A DNA stretch of 64,000 bases from Anseranas semipalmata (taxonomy: Eukaryota; Chordata; Aves; Anseriformes; Anseranatidae), in contig VXAA01003253.1 of assembly GCA_013399115.1 (NCBI GenBank), positions 56,788 through 120,787 on the forward strand, written 5' to 3'. Positions 1-10,632 of this stretch are shown here, piece after piece; positions within the stretch are counted from its first letter, which is position 1, and each line of letters opens with the position of its first letter. Below the pieces are notes generated by a model. That model saw only the letters and a program-made list of their open reading frames with translations. It did not search any database and had not been told where the DNA came from. Made by a program: the position numbers and the translations under genes.

Positions 1-427
1 CCGGGTTTAGTTTTCGGGTGAAACAATAGGGAGTAGCAGCGTTTGTTTGCAAAGGGGCCGTCGGCGCGGCGGGCTGAGGGCTGCACAATGAGGGCTTTGT
101 TGGGCGGCACAGGGCTCCCTCTGTGTGCGAGCAGCGCTTCCCCTCCCCGCTCCCCCCCGCTCCTGCACGGCTTTGGGCCTCCGGTGGAACCGTCTCTCGG
201 AGGTTTTGCCCAGCAAAAGGTGCGGGGTTGAGCTTAGCACCTGTACGCCGCCCGGAGCGGGAGGCTTTGGCAGCTAGCCTGCCAGCGGTATCGGTAGGGA
301 GGGAAGGGGCTCCCCGGGGCTGTGCCCCCGTGTTCAGCTTCGTTTCGGTGGTGCGAAACCCACGCCTGAGCCTTCGGGAGCCCCGAGATGTCTTGCTGAG
401 ACAAACGCCTTGTTCTCTTCCTCTCAG
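1..427 (+). other. ZBTB25: ZBTB25 5' flank / probable intron 1
   Basis: This GC-rich stretch precedes the first coding exon of ZBTB25 and ends in a pyrimidine-rich tract with a cag acceptor at 425-427. It is probably the end of an intron that follows a non-coding first exon lying outside or at the edge of the window. Human ZBTB25 has such a layout and shares its upstream region with the divergent ZBTB1. I see no ORF of recognisable protein here. Confidence 0.5.
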
Positions 428-434
428 ACGCGCC

Positions 435-607
435 ATGGACACGACCGGCCACAGCATCCTCCTCCTCCAGCAGCTGAACATGCAGCGGGAGTTTGGCTTT
501 CTGTGCGACTGTACAGTTGCCATTGGAGATGTTTACTTCAAAGCCCACAGAGCGGTGCTAGCTGCTTTTTCAAACTATTTTAAGATGATATTTATTCATC
601 AGACAAG
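435..607 (+). CDS. ZBTB25: ZBTB25 coding exon 1 (BTB N-terminal half)
   Basis: This exon encodes residues 1-57 plus two bases of codon 58. The acceptor cag is at 425-427, so the exon begins at 428 with seven bases of 5' UTR before the ATG. The donor GTAAGG follows at 608. Confidence 0.95.
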
Positions 608-3302
608 GTAAGGATACACAGCTCTCTTCCTCCCCTTTTAACCACTCTGTTCGATTTTCTGCTTTTTCCCCTTTCTAAAGGTATTGTGCTCTAAAAGAGC
701 CTAGGTGGGGATGTAACGTGGCCCGAGATTATTTTCCTAACCCAGCGCGTGGCTCCCCAAACACTCCCGGTGCAGAATGCGCAGTCCATTACAACCACCC
801 TCGTTAGCCAGCATACACCGACATTCAGGCCCTGCGTGTCAAAGATGAGGCATTTGCGTGACCAGAGACAAGAAACGTGCGGGTGCCCCGGTCCTGCAGC
901 AGCACCTCGCAGGCTGGCATCGCGGGGACGCGCATCGCCTCGCAGTGACGTGCAGTGTGTCAGTCGCTTAGCGTTAACTTTTGGGCAATACCCTTGCCCC
1001 GATCCAGTGGGCTCGGGGTTTACATGCCCTGGCCGTTTGACTGCGTGGAGCCAGACGTTGCAGTTTGCCGCAGAATAAGCCGAGCGCAGCCGGTGACAGG
1101 ACGCTGGCTTCGTGCCTTTCTGGAGAGACCAGCGAAGCCCAGCCTCGGGTCTCGCTGCCGCAGGGCTGAGCATGCTGGCTGTGCTTCCACAGCCGCTGCG
1201 GGCTGGGGGGTGCAGTCCTGCCTGCACGCTGGCCGCGCGTTCCCACACAGCCCCCCCAGCACCAGCGCTGGTGTGGCCTCAGGAGTTACCCCAGCAAAGG
1301 AGAAAGCAGAACACATTCGGCTGGATCACTTTTCCGGCCCGGCTTGCTGGGTGGGACTGTCTCTTTTGGCAGATCCATGGGCCTGGAGCAATCAAGGAGC
1401 CGTAGCCTTATCGCAGTTCTGCGCCTCAGACTCTTGCAGATAAGGGCCAGGACTGTGATCACCCGCTTATTTCAAGCTGCTGTTCAGATGTTTCACCTGG
1501 CCGGGTCCTAAGTGGTTCTGCAGGTATAACGAAGTCAGTGCCGAGTTCTAATCCCGCCTCTGAGCTGCAGCTTGCTGCTTGTAGCTGATTAATCCCTTCT
1601 CTGTTCCCCTCCCTGCCTGGGGCGGCAAGGGTCGAGGCCTCCAGCACCTTCGCAAGACAATCACCAGCCATCCGTGTACAGCCCTTCGGCTGGGAGCGAG
1701 AAGACGAGTGAACTTCCTTGGCGATAGGCGTTGTTTGCTGACACTTAAGTGCAAAGCTCATAAAGATTACAGTGGTGGCAGCTGCATTTATTACTTAAAC
1801 ACACAATCACTCTGTGCCTCCTGCTATTAGAGCGAGGTGCAGCTTGCAGGGCACCGCTGCGGCTACGCGCCATCGCAGTTGGCTGTGCATGCGAGCAAGG
1901 GGGTGGACGGAGGCTGGCTGCTCTCGCTGTCCCTCACAGTCATTGCAATCACACAGATAAATGTATGCTCAGGCACTCTGCTGTACAGACAAGGCATAGG
2001 CACTTCTGCAGGTCTTGGCAAGAAGTGCTGCTCGCTGTGAATCTGGAGCCAGGCGGCAGTGCCCACGCTCTAAAAGCAAATGACGGCGCAAATGAATGGG
2101 CAGGTAATGGATCAGGGCTGTAATTGTGAGCCGAGTATGTACCTAATCATCTGTCTTGTTTCAGTGAGTGCATAAAGATTCAGCCTACAGACATCCAGCC
2201 TGACATTTTCAGTTACTTGCTGCACATCATGTACACCGGGAAGGGGCCAAAGCAGACCGTCAACCCGAGCCGGCTGGAGGAGGGCATCCGGTTTCTCCAC
2301 GCTGACCACCTTTCCCATATCGCCATCGAGATGAACCAGGTGTTCCCCTCAGAGGCCGTGCAGTCTTCAAACTTGTACGGGATCCAGATCTCAACTGCGC
2401 ACAAAACGGCAAAGGAGCGCCTGGGAGCGAAGGAGACGCTGGCCAAGCCGGGTGGCAGATCTTCTGCCCAGGGTGATCACCCACAGCTGCAGCTCTCCCT
2501 CGCCATCGGGCTCGACGAGAGCTCCCTCGACCAGCAGGGTGCTCGCCCCGCTGCCCAGCCGGCTGCTCTGGTCAAGCCGGCAGAAGAGCTGCCAAAGCTT
2601 TCTGTCTCTATAAAGCAGGAGAAGTGTGACTCGGAGCCGGTGGTGTCCCAGAGCTGCGCCCCTCCTTCTCCGGACATAGCGAGCCCCATCTTTGCCAAGG
2701 CCAGCCTCAGGGTGCACTTGTGCCACTACTGCGGGGAGCGTTTTGACTCCCGGGGGGGGCTGCGGGAGCACCTTCACACTCACGTCTCAGGCTCACTTCC
2801 CTTCGGCGTGCCGGCCTCCATCCTGGAGAGCAGTGACCTCGGGGAAGTGCAGCCTCTGGCAGAGAGCAGGGAGGCTGGGGAGGGTCGCCGCCTCGGGGCC
2901 TTCCTCCTCAAGGAGGACGAGCATCAGCTGGAGCATCCGAGCTGCGGCGGCCTCGAGCCGCTGCAGATCGGCCAGCTCTCCCTCATCTCCAAGGACCACG
3001 AGCCGGTGGAGCTGAACTGTAATTTTTCTTTCTCGAGAAAGAGAAAAATCAGTTGCACTATCTGTGGCCGCACGTTTTTCCGGAAGAGCCAGTTGCTGGA
3101 ACACATGTACACACACAGAGGGAAGCAGCACAAATACGGCCGCTGCCAGCGGCTGGAGAGCCCCATCACCCCCAGGTTTCATCCTTATGGTGACAGTGAG
3201 AGCGTGGGGAAGAGCCCCAGTTTATCTCAAGACCACCTGGATGAATGTATATTGGAGTCTGACCTTACCCAAGAAAGTGTGGATACGATCCTGGTAGAAT
3301 AG
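435..3302 (+). CDS. ZBTB25: Zinc finger and BTB domain-containing protein 25
   Basis: The coding sequence joins 435..607 and 2165..3302 (1311 nt, 436 aa; human is 435). The ATG at 435 sits in a strong Kozak context (G at -3, G at +4). Residues 1 to about 110 form the BTB/POZ dimerisation domain, including [19 protein letters not shown] and [21 protein letters not shown] long polar linker follows. There are two C2H2 zinc fingers: C244-C247-H260-H264 (2721..2783) and C355-C358-H371-H375 (3054..3116). The protein ends in an acidic tail with the family ending VDTILVE. Match to human ZBTB25 (KUP) is clear across the whole length, from recall. Family knowledge makes it a nuclear sequence-specific repressor. 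The intron splits a Ser codon (AG|T). Confidence 0.97.
608..2164 (+). other. ZBTB25: ZBTB25 intron
   Basis: The intron has a GT donor at 608-609 and a cttgtttcag acceptor ending at 2164. It is GC-rich in its first 700 bases. ORFs here resemble no known protein, and I see no repeat family in it. Confidence 0.9.
2165..3302 (+). CDS. ZBTB25: ZBTB25 coding exon 2 (rest of BTB, both zinc fingers)
   Basis: The exon begins with the T completing Ser58, then [19 protein letters not shown] of the BTB fold. It carries the linker and both C2H2 fingers and ends at the TAG at 3300-3302. Confidence 0.96.
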
Positions 3303-3810
3303 TTCTCCCCCTGTGTATCCTTCAGGCACTGATATTTGGGCATTTTCCATGTAGTGAGTGGCTGCTCTCTAGAACTGACTGTCTTCAGCCAACATTCCCG
3401 TCGCCACTGAGCTAGTGAAGAACTGTGTGTTTGGTTTGTGTGTTTACTTTTTTACTTCTCTAACTTTTAAACTCATGCTAATTCAAATCTGAGTCCTTCT
3501 TGGAAGCCTCCATGTAACTCAGTTACATTTTCGTAAATGTAAACTTATTCCTGCTCTGCTTTACTCAAGTTCTTATTGTGCTGCTGGGTGTGAGGTTTAA
3601 ACATCCCCTAATACGCTGAGTGGCATCAAGGACTGTTTGTATCCTGCAAAATTGCTTTTCTGAAGCTAGATTGAGGAAATGTAGAGGGAAATACATATTG
3701 TTCTTTCCCAAATAGTTTGTTTTTAATTAAAATAAGTATCTCAAGGAGATAAATCCTGAAGTTCGTGTTGTATAACTGCAGTTAATAAATTTCTGCATAA
3801 ATACACATGG
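3303..3810 (+). other. ZBTB25: ZBTB25 3' UTR
   Basis: This AT-richer stretch follows the ZBTB25 stop and lacks long ORFs. It contains an ATTAAA at 3726-3731 and an AATAAA at 3784-3789. The end at about 3810 is inferred from the second hexamer. Confidence 0.6.
3784..3789 (+). terminator. ZBTB25: Candidate ZBTB25 polyadenylation signal
   Basis: This is an AATAAA hexamer about 480 nt after the stop, with a weaker ATTAAA 58 nt upstream. Longer alternative 3' ends cannot be excluded. Confidence 0.5.
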
Positions 3811-3852
3811 GAGCTGTAGGACTGATCTTTTCAAGGGAATTGGTGGCGGTGT

Positions 3853-4059
3853 TGCTTCAGGGGTGGCAACCTTGACTTGGGCAAGACCTGGAGTCCTCAT
3901 CAATGGAATGGTTTGCATTTACTTTGAGATATGCGCTCAAGGGCTTTGCATGCGTTTTTCCTCTTTCCTGCTCCTCCCTTGTCATGAGCTACTGCATGAA
4001 CGGAGACACATGCAGATGCCCCTCTAGGGTCATCTCCCATTTGTCCGGATGTGTAGAGA
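3853..4059. repeat. Copy 1 of a 207-bp direct duplication (assembly scar)
   Basis: This segment recurs at 4062..4268 with an offset of 209 and only one difference that I can see (gtcatgag versus gtcacgag). A single N at 4061 lies at the junction. Two near-identical copies either side of one N look like overlapping contig ends that were not merged. Confidence 0.9.
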
Positions 4060-4060
4060 C

Positions 4061-4061
4061 N
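4061..4061. other. Single-N join
   Basis: A lone N separates the two 207-bp copies. It is best read as a scaffold join rather than one ambiguous base. Confidence 0.85.
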
Positions 4062-4268
4062 TGCTTCAGGGGTGGCAACCTTGACTTGGGCAAGACCTGG
4101 AGTCCTCATCAATGGAATGGTTTGCATTTACTTTGAGATATGCGCTCAAGGGCTTTGCATGCGTTTTTCCTCTTTCCTGCTCCTCCCTTGTCACGAGCTA
4201 CTGCATGAACGGAGACACATGCAGATGCCCCTCTAGGGTCATCTCCCATTTGTCCGGATGTGTAGAGA
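4062..4268. repeat. Copy 2 of the 207-bp direct duplication
   Basis: Same sequence as 3853..4059. Its last bases (gtgtagaga) run into the CR1 reading frame, so the shared unit may reach just past the CR1 5' truncation point. Confidence 0.9.
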
Positions 4269-6149
4269 TGGGATCAGGAAAGCCGAGGCACAGATGGAGC
4301 TGAACTTGGCAAGGGATGTGAAGAATAACAAGAAGGGGTTCTACAGATACATAGGCAGGAAGAGACAGGCCAAGGAGAGTGTTCCCCCTCTGATAAACGA
4401 AAAGGGAGAACTGGCTTCCTCAGACATGGAAAAAGCTGAGGTACTCAATAAGCGCTTTGCCGCAGTCTTCACTGGTGGTCAAGTCTCCTATGTCTGTCGG
4501 GACCCTGAAACTCGAGGAGAGGGTGAGAGGAGCGGACTCCGTCCCACTGTGACGGTGGAACAAGTCCGGGACCGCCTAATGAAGCTGGACGTGTATAAGT
4601 CCGTGGGGCCAGATGGTATACATCCCAGGGTGCTGAGAGAGATGGCTGATGTGGTTGCCGAACCGCTCTCCATCATATTTGAAAAATCATGGCTGTCGGG
4701 TGAAGTCCCTGGCGACTGGAAAAAAGGAAACATTACTCCCATTTTTAAGAAAGGGAGAAAGGAAGACCCGGGGAATTACAGGCCGGTTAGCCTCACCTCT
4801 GTGCCTGGGAAGATCATGGAGCAGATCCTCCTGGAAGACATGCTAAGGCATGTACGGGATAAAGAGGTGATCCGGGACAGCCAGCACGGCTTCACCAGAG
4901 GCAGATCTTGCCTAACCAATCTGGTGGCCTTCTATGATGGAGTGACGGCATCGGTGGACAAAGGAAGGGCGACGGACGTCATCTACCTCGACTTGAGCAA
5001 AGCCTTTGACATGGTCCCTCACCACATTCTTCTCTCTAAATTGGAGAGGTATGGATTTGAAGGATGGACTGTTAGGTGGATTAGGAATTGGTTGGCTGGT
5101 CGCAGCCAAAGGGTTGTCGTCAATGGTTCTATGTCTGGGTGGAGGCCGGTCACAAGCGGTGTCCCTCAGGGGTCGGTCTTGGGACCGGTGCTCTTCAACA
5201 TTTTTATTAATGACATAGACGACGGAATCGAGTGCACCCTCAGCAAGTTTGCGGACGACACCAAGCTGAGCGGTGCAGTTGATACCATAGAGGGAAGGGA
5301 TGCCATCCAGAGGGACCTGGACAGGCTGGAGAAGTGGGCCCAAGAGAACCTCATGAGGTTCAACAAGGCCAAGTGCAAGGTGATGCACTTGGGCTGGGGC
5401 AATCCCAGGCACTTATACAGACTGGGAGAAGAAGAACTCGAGAGCAGCCCTGCGGAGATGGACTTGGGGGTCCTGCTGGATGAGAAGCTGGACATGAGCC
5501 GGCAGTGCGCGCTTGCGGCTCGGAAGGCCAACTATGTCCTGGGCTGCATTAAAAGAGGGGTGGCCAGCAGGGAGAGGGAGGTGATTGTCCCCCTCTACTC
5601 TGCTCTGGTGAGACCCCACCTGGAATACTGCGTGCAGGCCTGGGGCCCCCAGCACAAGAAGGATGTGGGGCTCTTGGAACGGGTCCAGAGGAGGGCCACT
5701 AAGATGATCAGAGGGCTGGAACACCTCTCCTATGAAGAAAGGTTGAGGGAACTGGGCTTGTTTAGCTTGGAGAAGAGAAGGCTCCGGGGAGACCTCATTG
5801 CGGCCTTCCAGTACCTGAAGGGAGCGTATAAACAGGAGGGGGAACGCCTGTTCACACACGTTGATAGTGATAGGACAAGGGGAAATGGTTACAAACTAAG
5901 ACAGGGGAGATTTAGGTTGGATATTAGGAGGAAGTTTTTCACTCAGAGGGTGGTGAGGCACTGGAACAGGTTGCCCAGAGAGGTTGTGGATGCCCCATCC
6001 CTGGAGGCATTCAAGGCCAGGCTGGATGTGGCGCTGGGCAGCCTGCTCTAGTAGTTGGCAACCCTGCCCAGAGCAGGGGGGTTGAAACTAGATGATCTTT
6101 AAGGTCCTTTTCAACCCAGGCCATTCTATGATTCTGTGATTCTATGATT
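4256..6149 (+). mobile_element. CR1 LINE retrotransposon, 5'-truncated
   Basis: This is a chicken-repeat-1 type non-LTR element lying in the same orientation as ZBTB25, about 450 bp past its polyadenylation signal. It lacks ORF1 and the endonuclease part. It keeps the end of the inter-domain linker, the complete reverse transcriptase, a short 3' UTR (6052-6122) and the octamer tail attctatg/attctgtg/attctatg at 6123-6149. CR1 elements usually show no target-site duplication, and I see none. An uninterrupted reading frame of about 1.8 kb implies a fairly recent insertion. The left edge is near the 4062-4268 duplication, so its exact 5' end needs a clean assembly. Confidence 0.93.
4258..6051 (+). 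CDS. CR1 ORF2 fragment: reverse transcriptase
   Basis: This 597-codon open frame has no internal stop. Residues 5 to about 75 are the CR1 linker ([17 protein letters not shown]). Reverse transcriptase blocks follow in order: [28 protein letters not shown] at 243-251, [10 protein letters not shown], and the catalytic FADD at 331-334 (5248..5259). The C-terminal [27 protein letters not shown] block is also typical of CR1. The apparent Met start is only the first Met after the truncation point. Without the endonuclease domain and ORF1 it cannot be an autonomous element. It is a transposon protein, not a host gene. Confidence 0.93.
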   Translation: MCRDGIRKAEAQMELNLARDVKNNKKGFYRYIGRKRQAKESVPPLINEKGELASSDMEKAEVLNKRFAAVFTGGQVSYVCRDPETRGEGERSGLRPTVTVEQVRDRLMKLDVYKSVGPDGIHPRVLREMADVVAEPLSIIFEKSWLSGEVPGDWKKGNITPIFKKGRKEDPGNYRPVSLTSVPGKIMEQILLEDMLRHVRDKEVIRDSQHGFTRGRSCLTNLVAFYDGVTASVDKGRATDVIYLDLSKAFDMVPHHILLSKLERYGFEGWTVRWIRNWLAGRSQRVVVNGSMSGWRPVTSGVPQGSVLGPVLFNIFINDIDDGIECTLSKFADDTKLSGAVDTIEGRDAIQRDLDRLEKWAQENLMRFNKAKCKVMHLGWGNPRHLYRLGEEELESSPAEMDLGVLLDEKLDMSRQCALAARKANYVLGCIKRGVASREREVIVPLYSALVRPHLEYCVQAWGPQHKKDVGLLERVQRRATKMIRGLEHLSYEERLRELGLFSLEKRRLRGDLIAAFQYLKGAYKQEGERLFTHVDSDRTRGNGYKLRQGRFRLDIRRKFFTQRVVRHWNRLPREVVDAPSLEAFKARLDVALGSLL

Positions 6150-8080
6150 ACTGGGCTGTCTTCTCTGCACCAAGGGATGAAAGCTGCAAGGAAGCGTCCG
6201 CTCCTCTCGGAGCCACCTTAAAACGGTAAAATGGAGTCTTTTTGCCTTTCATTTATCGAGACTCCAAGACTCCATTTCTGAAAAGTAATCTTATCCGAGA
6301 GGGATTTAAATCTGTACACATTCCTCTTGGATTGGCGTTTTATCCCTGTGTAGTTTCTCGCCTGAGGTACCCCACACTTCCTACCAGAGGGGCTCACCCC
6401 CCCAGAGCAAGCTGTTAACCAGGAGGCCCCAGCCAGGCGCACGGCACAGAGTTCGTGTGGCACGGAGACTTCTGCAGCAAAGAGCCGAGGCCTGGCGAGC
6501 GGCTCCCCTCCCTGCCCAGTAATCCCATTATCCCGCTCTGGGGGAGCAGCACCACACTGGAGGCGTCCTGCCAGCCCCTGTGGAATTGAGTCATTGTCTT
6601 AGGAAAGGGGCATCTGAACAATGGTGAGAACAGTTTGCTGTCAAAATGCCCGGTCCACGTCTCTTTGTAGTCGGGACCCTTGAGCTGTCGTCTTTGGAAC
6701 AGTCCTGGAGCAAGATCTGAAACTAAACCACTGCTGAATTAAAAGACCATGCGAGCTCTTTGTGAGGGCGGCTGCTGCTTCTGCTGGGGACGCTGCAGGG
6801 GACGGAGCGGACGCCGATGGCTGCCGAATTGTGTTTTAAGACAAAGGGAAAAAAACAAACAGCCTCCGAGCCTGCACGGATGATGTTAGGAAATGCACGC
6901 TGCGGTTTAGTATGTGCTTGCCTGGCGGACCAAGCGCTCCGCTGGCTGTGTGGGCCCATTAGGTTTACAGAGGCCTTTGCTTCAAGCGGGCGGGAGCTCC
7001 CCTGATCTCTGGATCTGCAGGATGGGTGAAAAAATGGTGTTTTGCAGCAGTGCCCTATTTATGTGTGATACTGCGCCAAGTGGGCAGGCTCCTCCGGGTG
7101 CTGCTTGCTTCACCTGGCTTCCTGTGGTTGATTTAGGCACCAGTAGCATCACAGACGGGTGTCTGCTGGATAGGGACAGAGCTGCAGAAAAGAAGTAAAA
7201 GCTGCAGAAAAGAACTAAAAGTGACAGTTTTCAGACAATTCAGTGGGAGTCGGGCACCTCGCTAACCTCGGCAAGATGCCTAACTTGCCTGAACTCATCT
7301 GTATTGAAAGTCAAACGGCCTTTGATGTCTCTGCAAGTCCTGCCGAGATCACCAAGACAGATAAACTTGAGGTGGGGATGGTTCACACGAAGGACAGTAA
7401 ACAAAGGACTCAATATTGGGGACAGCAGGAAATGGTTTTGTTCACTTTTTGGCCATTAAAAGGGAGCTTCAATGACACAGGTGACCGCGGGACCGTGCAG
7501 GTACCGGCTACTGCACAGGGCTCGGAGCGGGGGCTCCGCTCTGCTGGCTGCGGGTGATGCCTGAAGCCGAACCCGTGCTGCACCAGTGCGGTGCTCGGTG
7601 CCTCCTTGAAAACTTAGGAGCGTACGCCATTTTTTGTCACCGTTACACCCCTTTTTAGGGCATACTTGGGTTCATCTTTGTGGTGCTGAACATTAAACAT
7701 CTGGGAAAGGCATTTTTTTCCATCGTTTGCGACGCAAGAAAGGTATTTTCAGCATTTTTCTTCTGAAAGTGTTAAAGTGCTGCTGTAATTAAAGCGGTAG
7801 AAGAAGCTTGAGAGATAGAAGCCTTGTCAATGCAAGAGTTATGCTAACTGGAACCACCCCTCGCAAGCATCATTCGCTCTCAGTCTTATGAATAGAAAAT
7901 AATTTTAGAAGGCAGTTACATTTTCTAAGCAAGGGCAGCAGCTGCTCCTGGATACACAGAAAGAAGTTTTAGTCCTGTATGTAGAAAACACTTGGATTAC
8001 TGAGTGCTTAACGTGAGGCAGGAGCATGCTTGAAAAATCTGCCTGACGTACAGCTGGGCTTGAAAACTATTATTTCTTTT

Positions 8081-8113
8081 TGTGTGTGTGTTTGTTTGTT
8101 TTTTTTTTTTTTT
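8081..8113. repeat. TG/T-rich simple repeat
   Basis: A short run of tg units grades into tttg and then a long T homopolymer. Confidence 0.85.
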
Positions 8114-9200
8114 CCATAAAAACATGAAAGCTTTGTCCCAGAATGCAGAATAACGATCCTGATATTTCCTTTCAGACATCTGCGATTGGTTGGTCAATGC
8201 ACATGGGCTTGGGCAAAGAAAGACCCAGGGTGATGCCTGGAGGCTGGAAGTCTCTAAAAGCTCCAGGGATGCCCAAAGCTTTGCCCAAGCTGACACAGCA
8301 TGGACATCGACTGGCCTTGTCTATGGGCTCACGCGCTGCAGCATGAAGACCCGTGCAGGCTGGTGCTCAGCCCTGTGCCAAAGCCCCAGCGCGAGCCGAG
8401 TCCCCCACCAGCAGCCGCTAACCCCAAAATGCCAGTAAGCGCTGCGGTGGCTTGCCGTTCCATAAAGGAAAGCAGGGCCAGGCTCCGGACCATTCACTAT
8501 CAGTGGCCAAGGAGGCAGGTTTATCCTCAGCTGGTCGCTGCCCTCCCACAGGAATCTGCCAGCAGCAGGTTGCGACACTTGGCTGCATGCATCTTCAGCT
8601 CTGTTGCTGGATAAAAAGCAGACAGGCTTTTCTTTTCTGCACTTGTCACGGTATGCCAAACAGGAGCACTCTGCGTGGGCGTCCCAGCAGCCCAGCATGA
8701 GGAAAATCTATTCTGAGCCATAAGAAATGGGGAGGATGGACCTGCCCTAAATTACATGCCAGTTAGGTATTTACAGTTGGAGTTGTGTCAGGACTGAACT
8801 CCCTGAAATGCAATCACAGCGTGTATGGGATTTGCATGTTTCATTAAGAAAAAGTAATGACACAACTTCAAAAGCAGCCTAATAGAGGAAATGCTTCCAC
8901 TAATACTCCAAACCAGACACCTCAGCCCTCAAAACCTGGGCGCAGCAAAGCTCAGCATCTTGCCTCCTACATTTCGCCTGAGCTAAAACCCCCTGGGGCA
9001 GCTGCCTCCGAGCCCGGCTGCGGGGGCTGTCGAGCCCTGGCAGCGATGCGGCTGCTGCTCCGCGTCCCCCCTCGCCCTGCAGCTGTCCCGGGGGGGCCCT
9101 GCTCTGGCAGCAGCCTCCCCCACCAGCCCGGAGGCCCATCCTCATGCCCCTGTGAGCCTCTGCTTGCGGGGGCTGCACAGCTTCCACCACAGCGTTTGTC

Positions 9201-9218
9201 TTTTTTTTTTTTTTTTTT
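9201..9218. repeat. Poly-T run
   Basis: Eighteen consecutive T. No LINE or processed-gene body is recognisable next to it. Confidence 0.85.
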
Positions 9219-10595
9219 AATGTGTTAAAAGCAACTTTAAAATGCTGGTTTGGGGTATTTTTCGCTGAAATCCACTTTCCAGCTAAATGGACTTTCACTT
9301 CATCGCTGAAAAAGATCCCACCATTTAGCAAAGAACTGCGCCCTTCAGAATGTGCTGCAAAAAGAAAGAGATATGCAAGTGGTGGCTCCTAAAAATGCTA
9401 ATCTATATTGTTCCTAAGTAACTGTATAAGCAATAACATCCTCTGATCAGTTAAACAAAAACACATTTAATGTAAAGATTTTATCTGGCTGCAAATTCAA
9501 ATATTTCATTACTGTAATATCACCCAACGAGAGCTAACAAGAACCATTTCAACCATTTCTTTGGGAAATAAAACTGCAGATGTAAAATGATATTAAAGCA
9601 AATTGTTTAAATCAGTCTGTTCTCTTGGAGCATTTCATTATTTTGTTGCAGACGTTGAAGCCCTGTATCTCCAAGACAAGCAACATTACGGCTTTGCTGC
9701 TGCTAACGCGTAGGTCCATCAGCAGGGTCCCACTTCCATCCATCACTCCCCGGCACAGAACAGAAGGATTCGCATGTATTTCACAACTTTACCCAATTTC
9801 TTCTATGCATGTGTGAAATATCTCTTAGATTTTCATTTTATACATAAGCACACATATGAAAATATCCATCTTTTTTTTCAGGGAAAGCATCTTAAATTCA
9901 AATGCTGGATTTCTAGTTGCCACAGATTTGGTCCTTTCAAGTCTGCATGGCAGCGGTAAACTCCAGCAGCTGGAGAGCTGGCCCTCAACAGCCCGCGCAT
10001 TTCAATGCTCTTTGGGTGCCACAGGGCAGGAAAGAAAACGCAATATTTGTTTGAGCCATCGCTGTCAACCAGCAATTTTCACAAGGAACGTTTCAGCAAA
10101 TACACTTGTTTTCTGCTGGGCTCAGTGTTGACAAAACAGAAAAGCTTTTTATCCCTCTGGAAGTGTTCCTGGGCACGAGTTACGCTATTTAAACACTCTC
10201 TTCTTTGCTGCTAATATAAAGAAAGCTGTGGGAAATGAAAATACTTAAAATGACATGGCAAAGCATGGATAGGGGACTTGCTGAATAGAAAGCTGAATTG
10301 TCCCTGCCAAGAGGAGCGCTGGAAACATCTGGGAAAAAAGCAGCAGCGCAGACTGTGGGGTGAGCAGAACAAATTAATTCATTATGATGCTGCTACAAAG
10401 CAACACTTCTGTAACCGAGAGGTGCAGCACAGCAAACCTCTGGATGAGGCCCAGAAGCAATCTGAACCAGGCGACAGGGACCAAGGCTATGCACCATTCA
10501 CATATCTTGCAGCTGTCTATGGGGAAAACAGTCCTAAACCCGACCTGAACTTCGGTGCTCTTGCACAACCAAGCAGTCACGTGCTTCTCCAAAAA

Positions 10596-10632
10596 TTTAT
10601 TCTCCAAAAGAATAAAGTTCTTATGTTTTATT
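10596..10632 (-). terminator. AKAP5: Candidate AKAP5 polyadenylation signals
   Basis: Two AATAAA hexamers read on the minus strand lie at 10627-10632 and 10596-10601. They are the first that I find downstream of the AKAP5 stop, which would give a 3' UTR of about 2.8 kb. A plus-strand AATAAA also lies between them (10611-10616), so orientation is not proven. Confidence 0.35.

Larger units (their letters stand above)
6150..10595. other. Intergenic DNA between convergent ZBTB25 and AKAP5
   Basis: I find no gene here. It holds scattered short ORFs without recognisable similarity, a TG/T-rich tract at 8081-8113 and an 18-base T run at 9201-9218. Part of it could belong to an extended 3' UTR of either neighbour. 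Confidence 0.6.

Noticed and set aside
3903..4303. Repeated short ORFs around the N at 4061
   Set aside because: The same peptide appears twice because the sequence is falsely duplicated, and it matches nothing known.
9201..9218. Long T run as the tail of a minus-strand processed pseudogene
   Set aside because: No exon-joined gene body or LINE 3' end lies beside it, so it is treated as a simple repeat.
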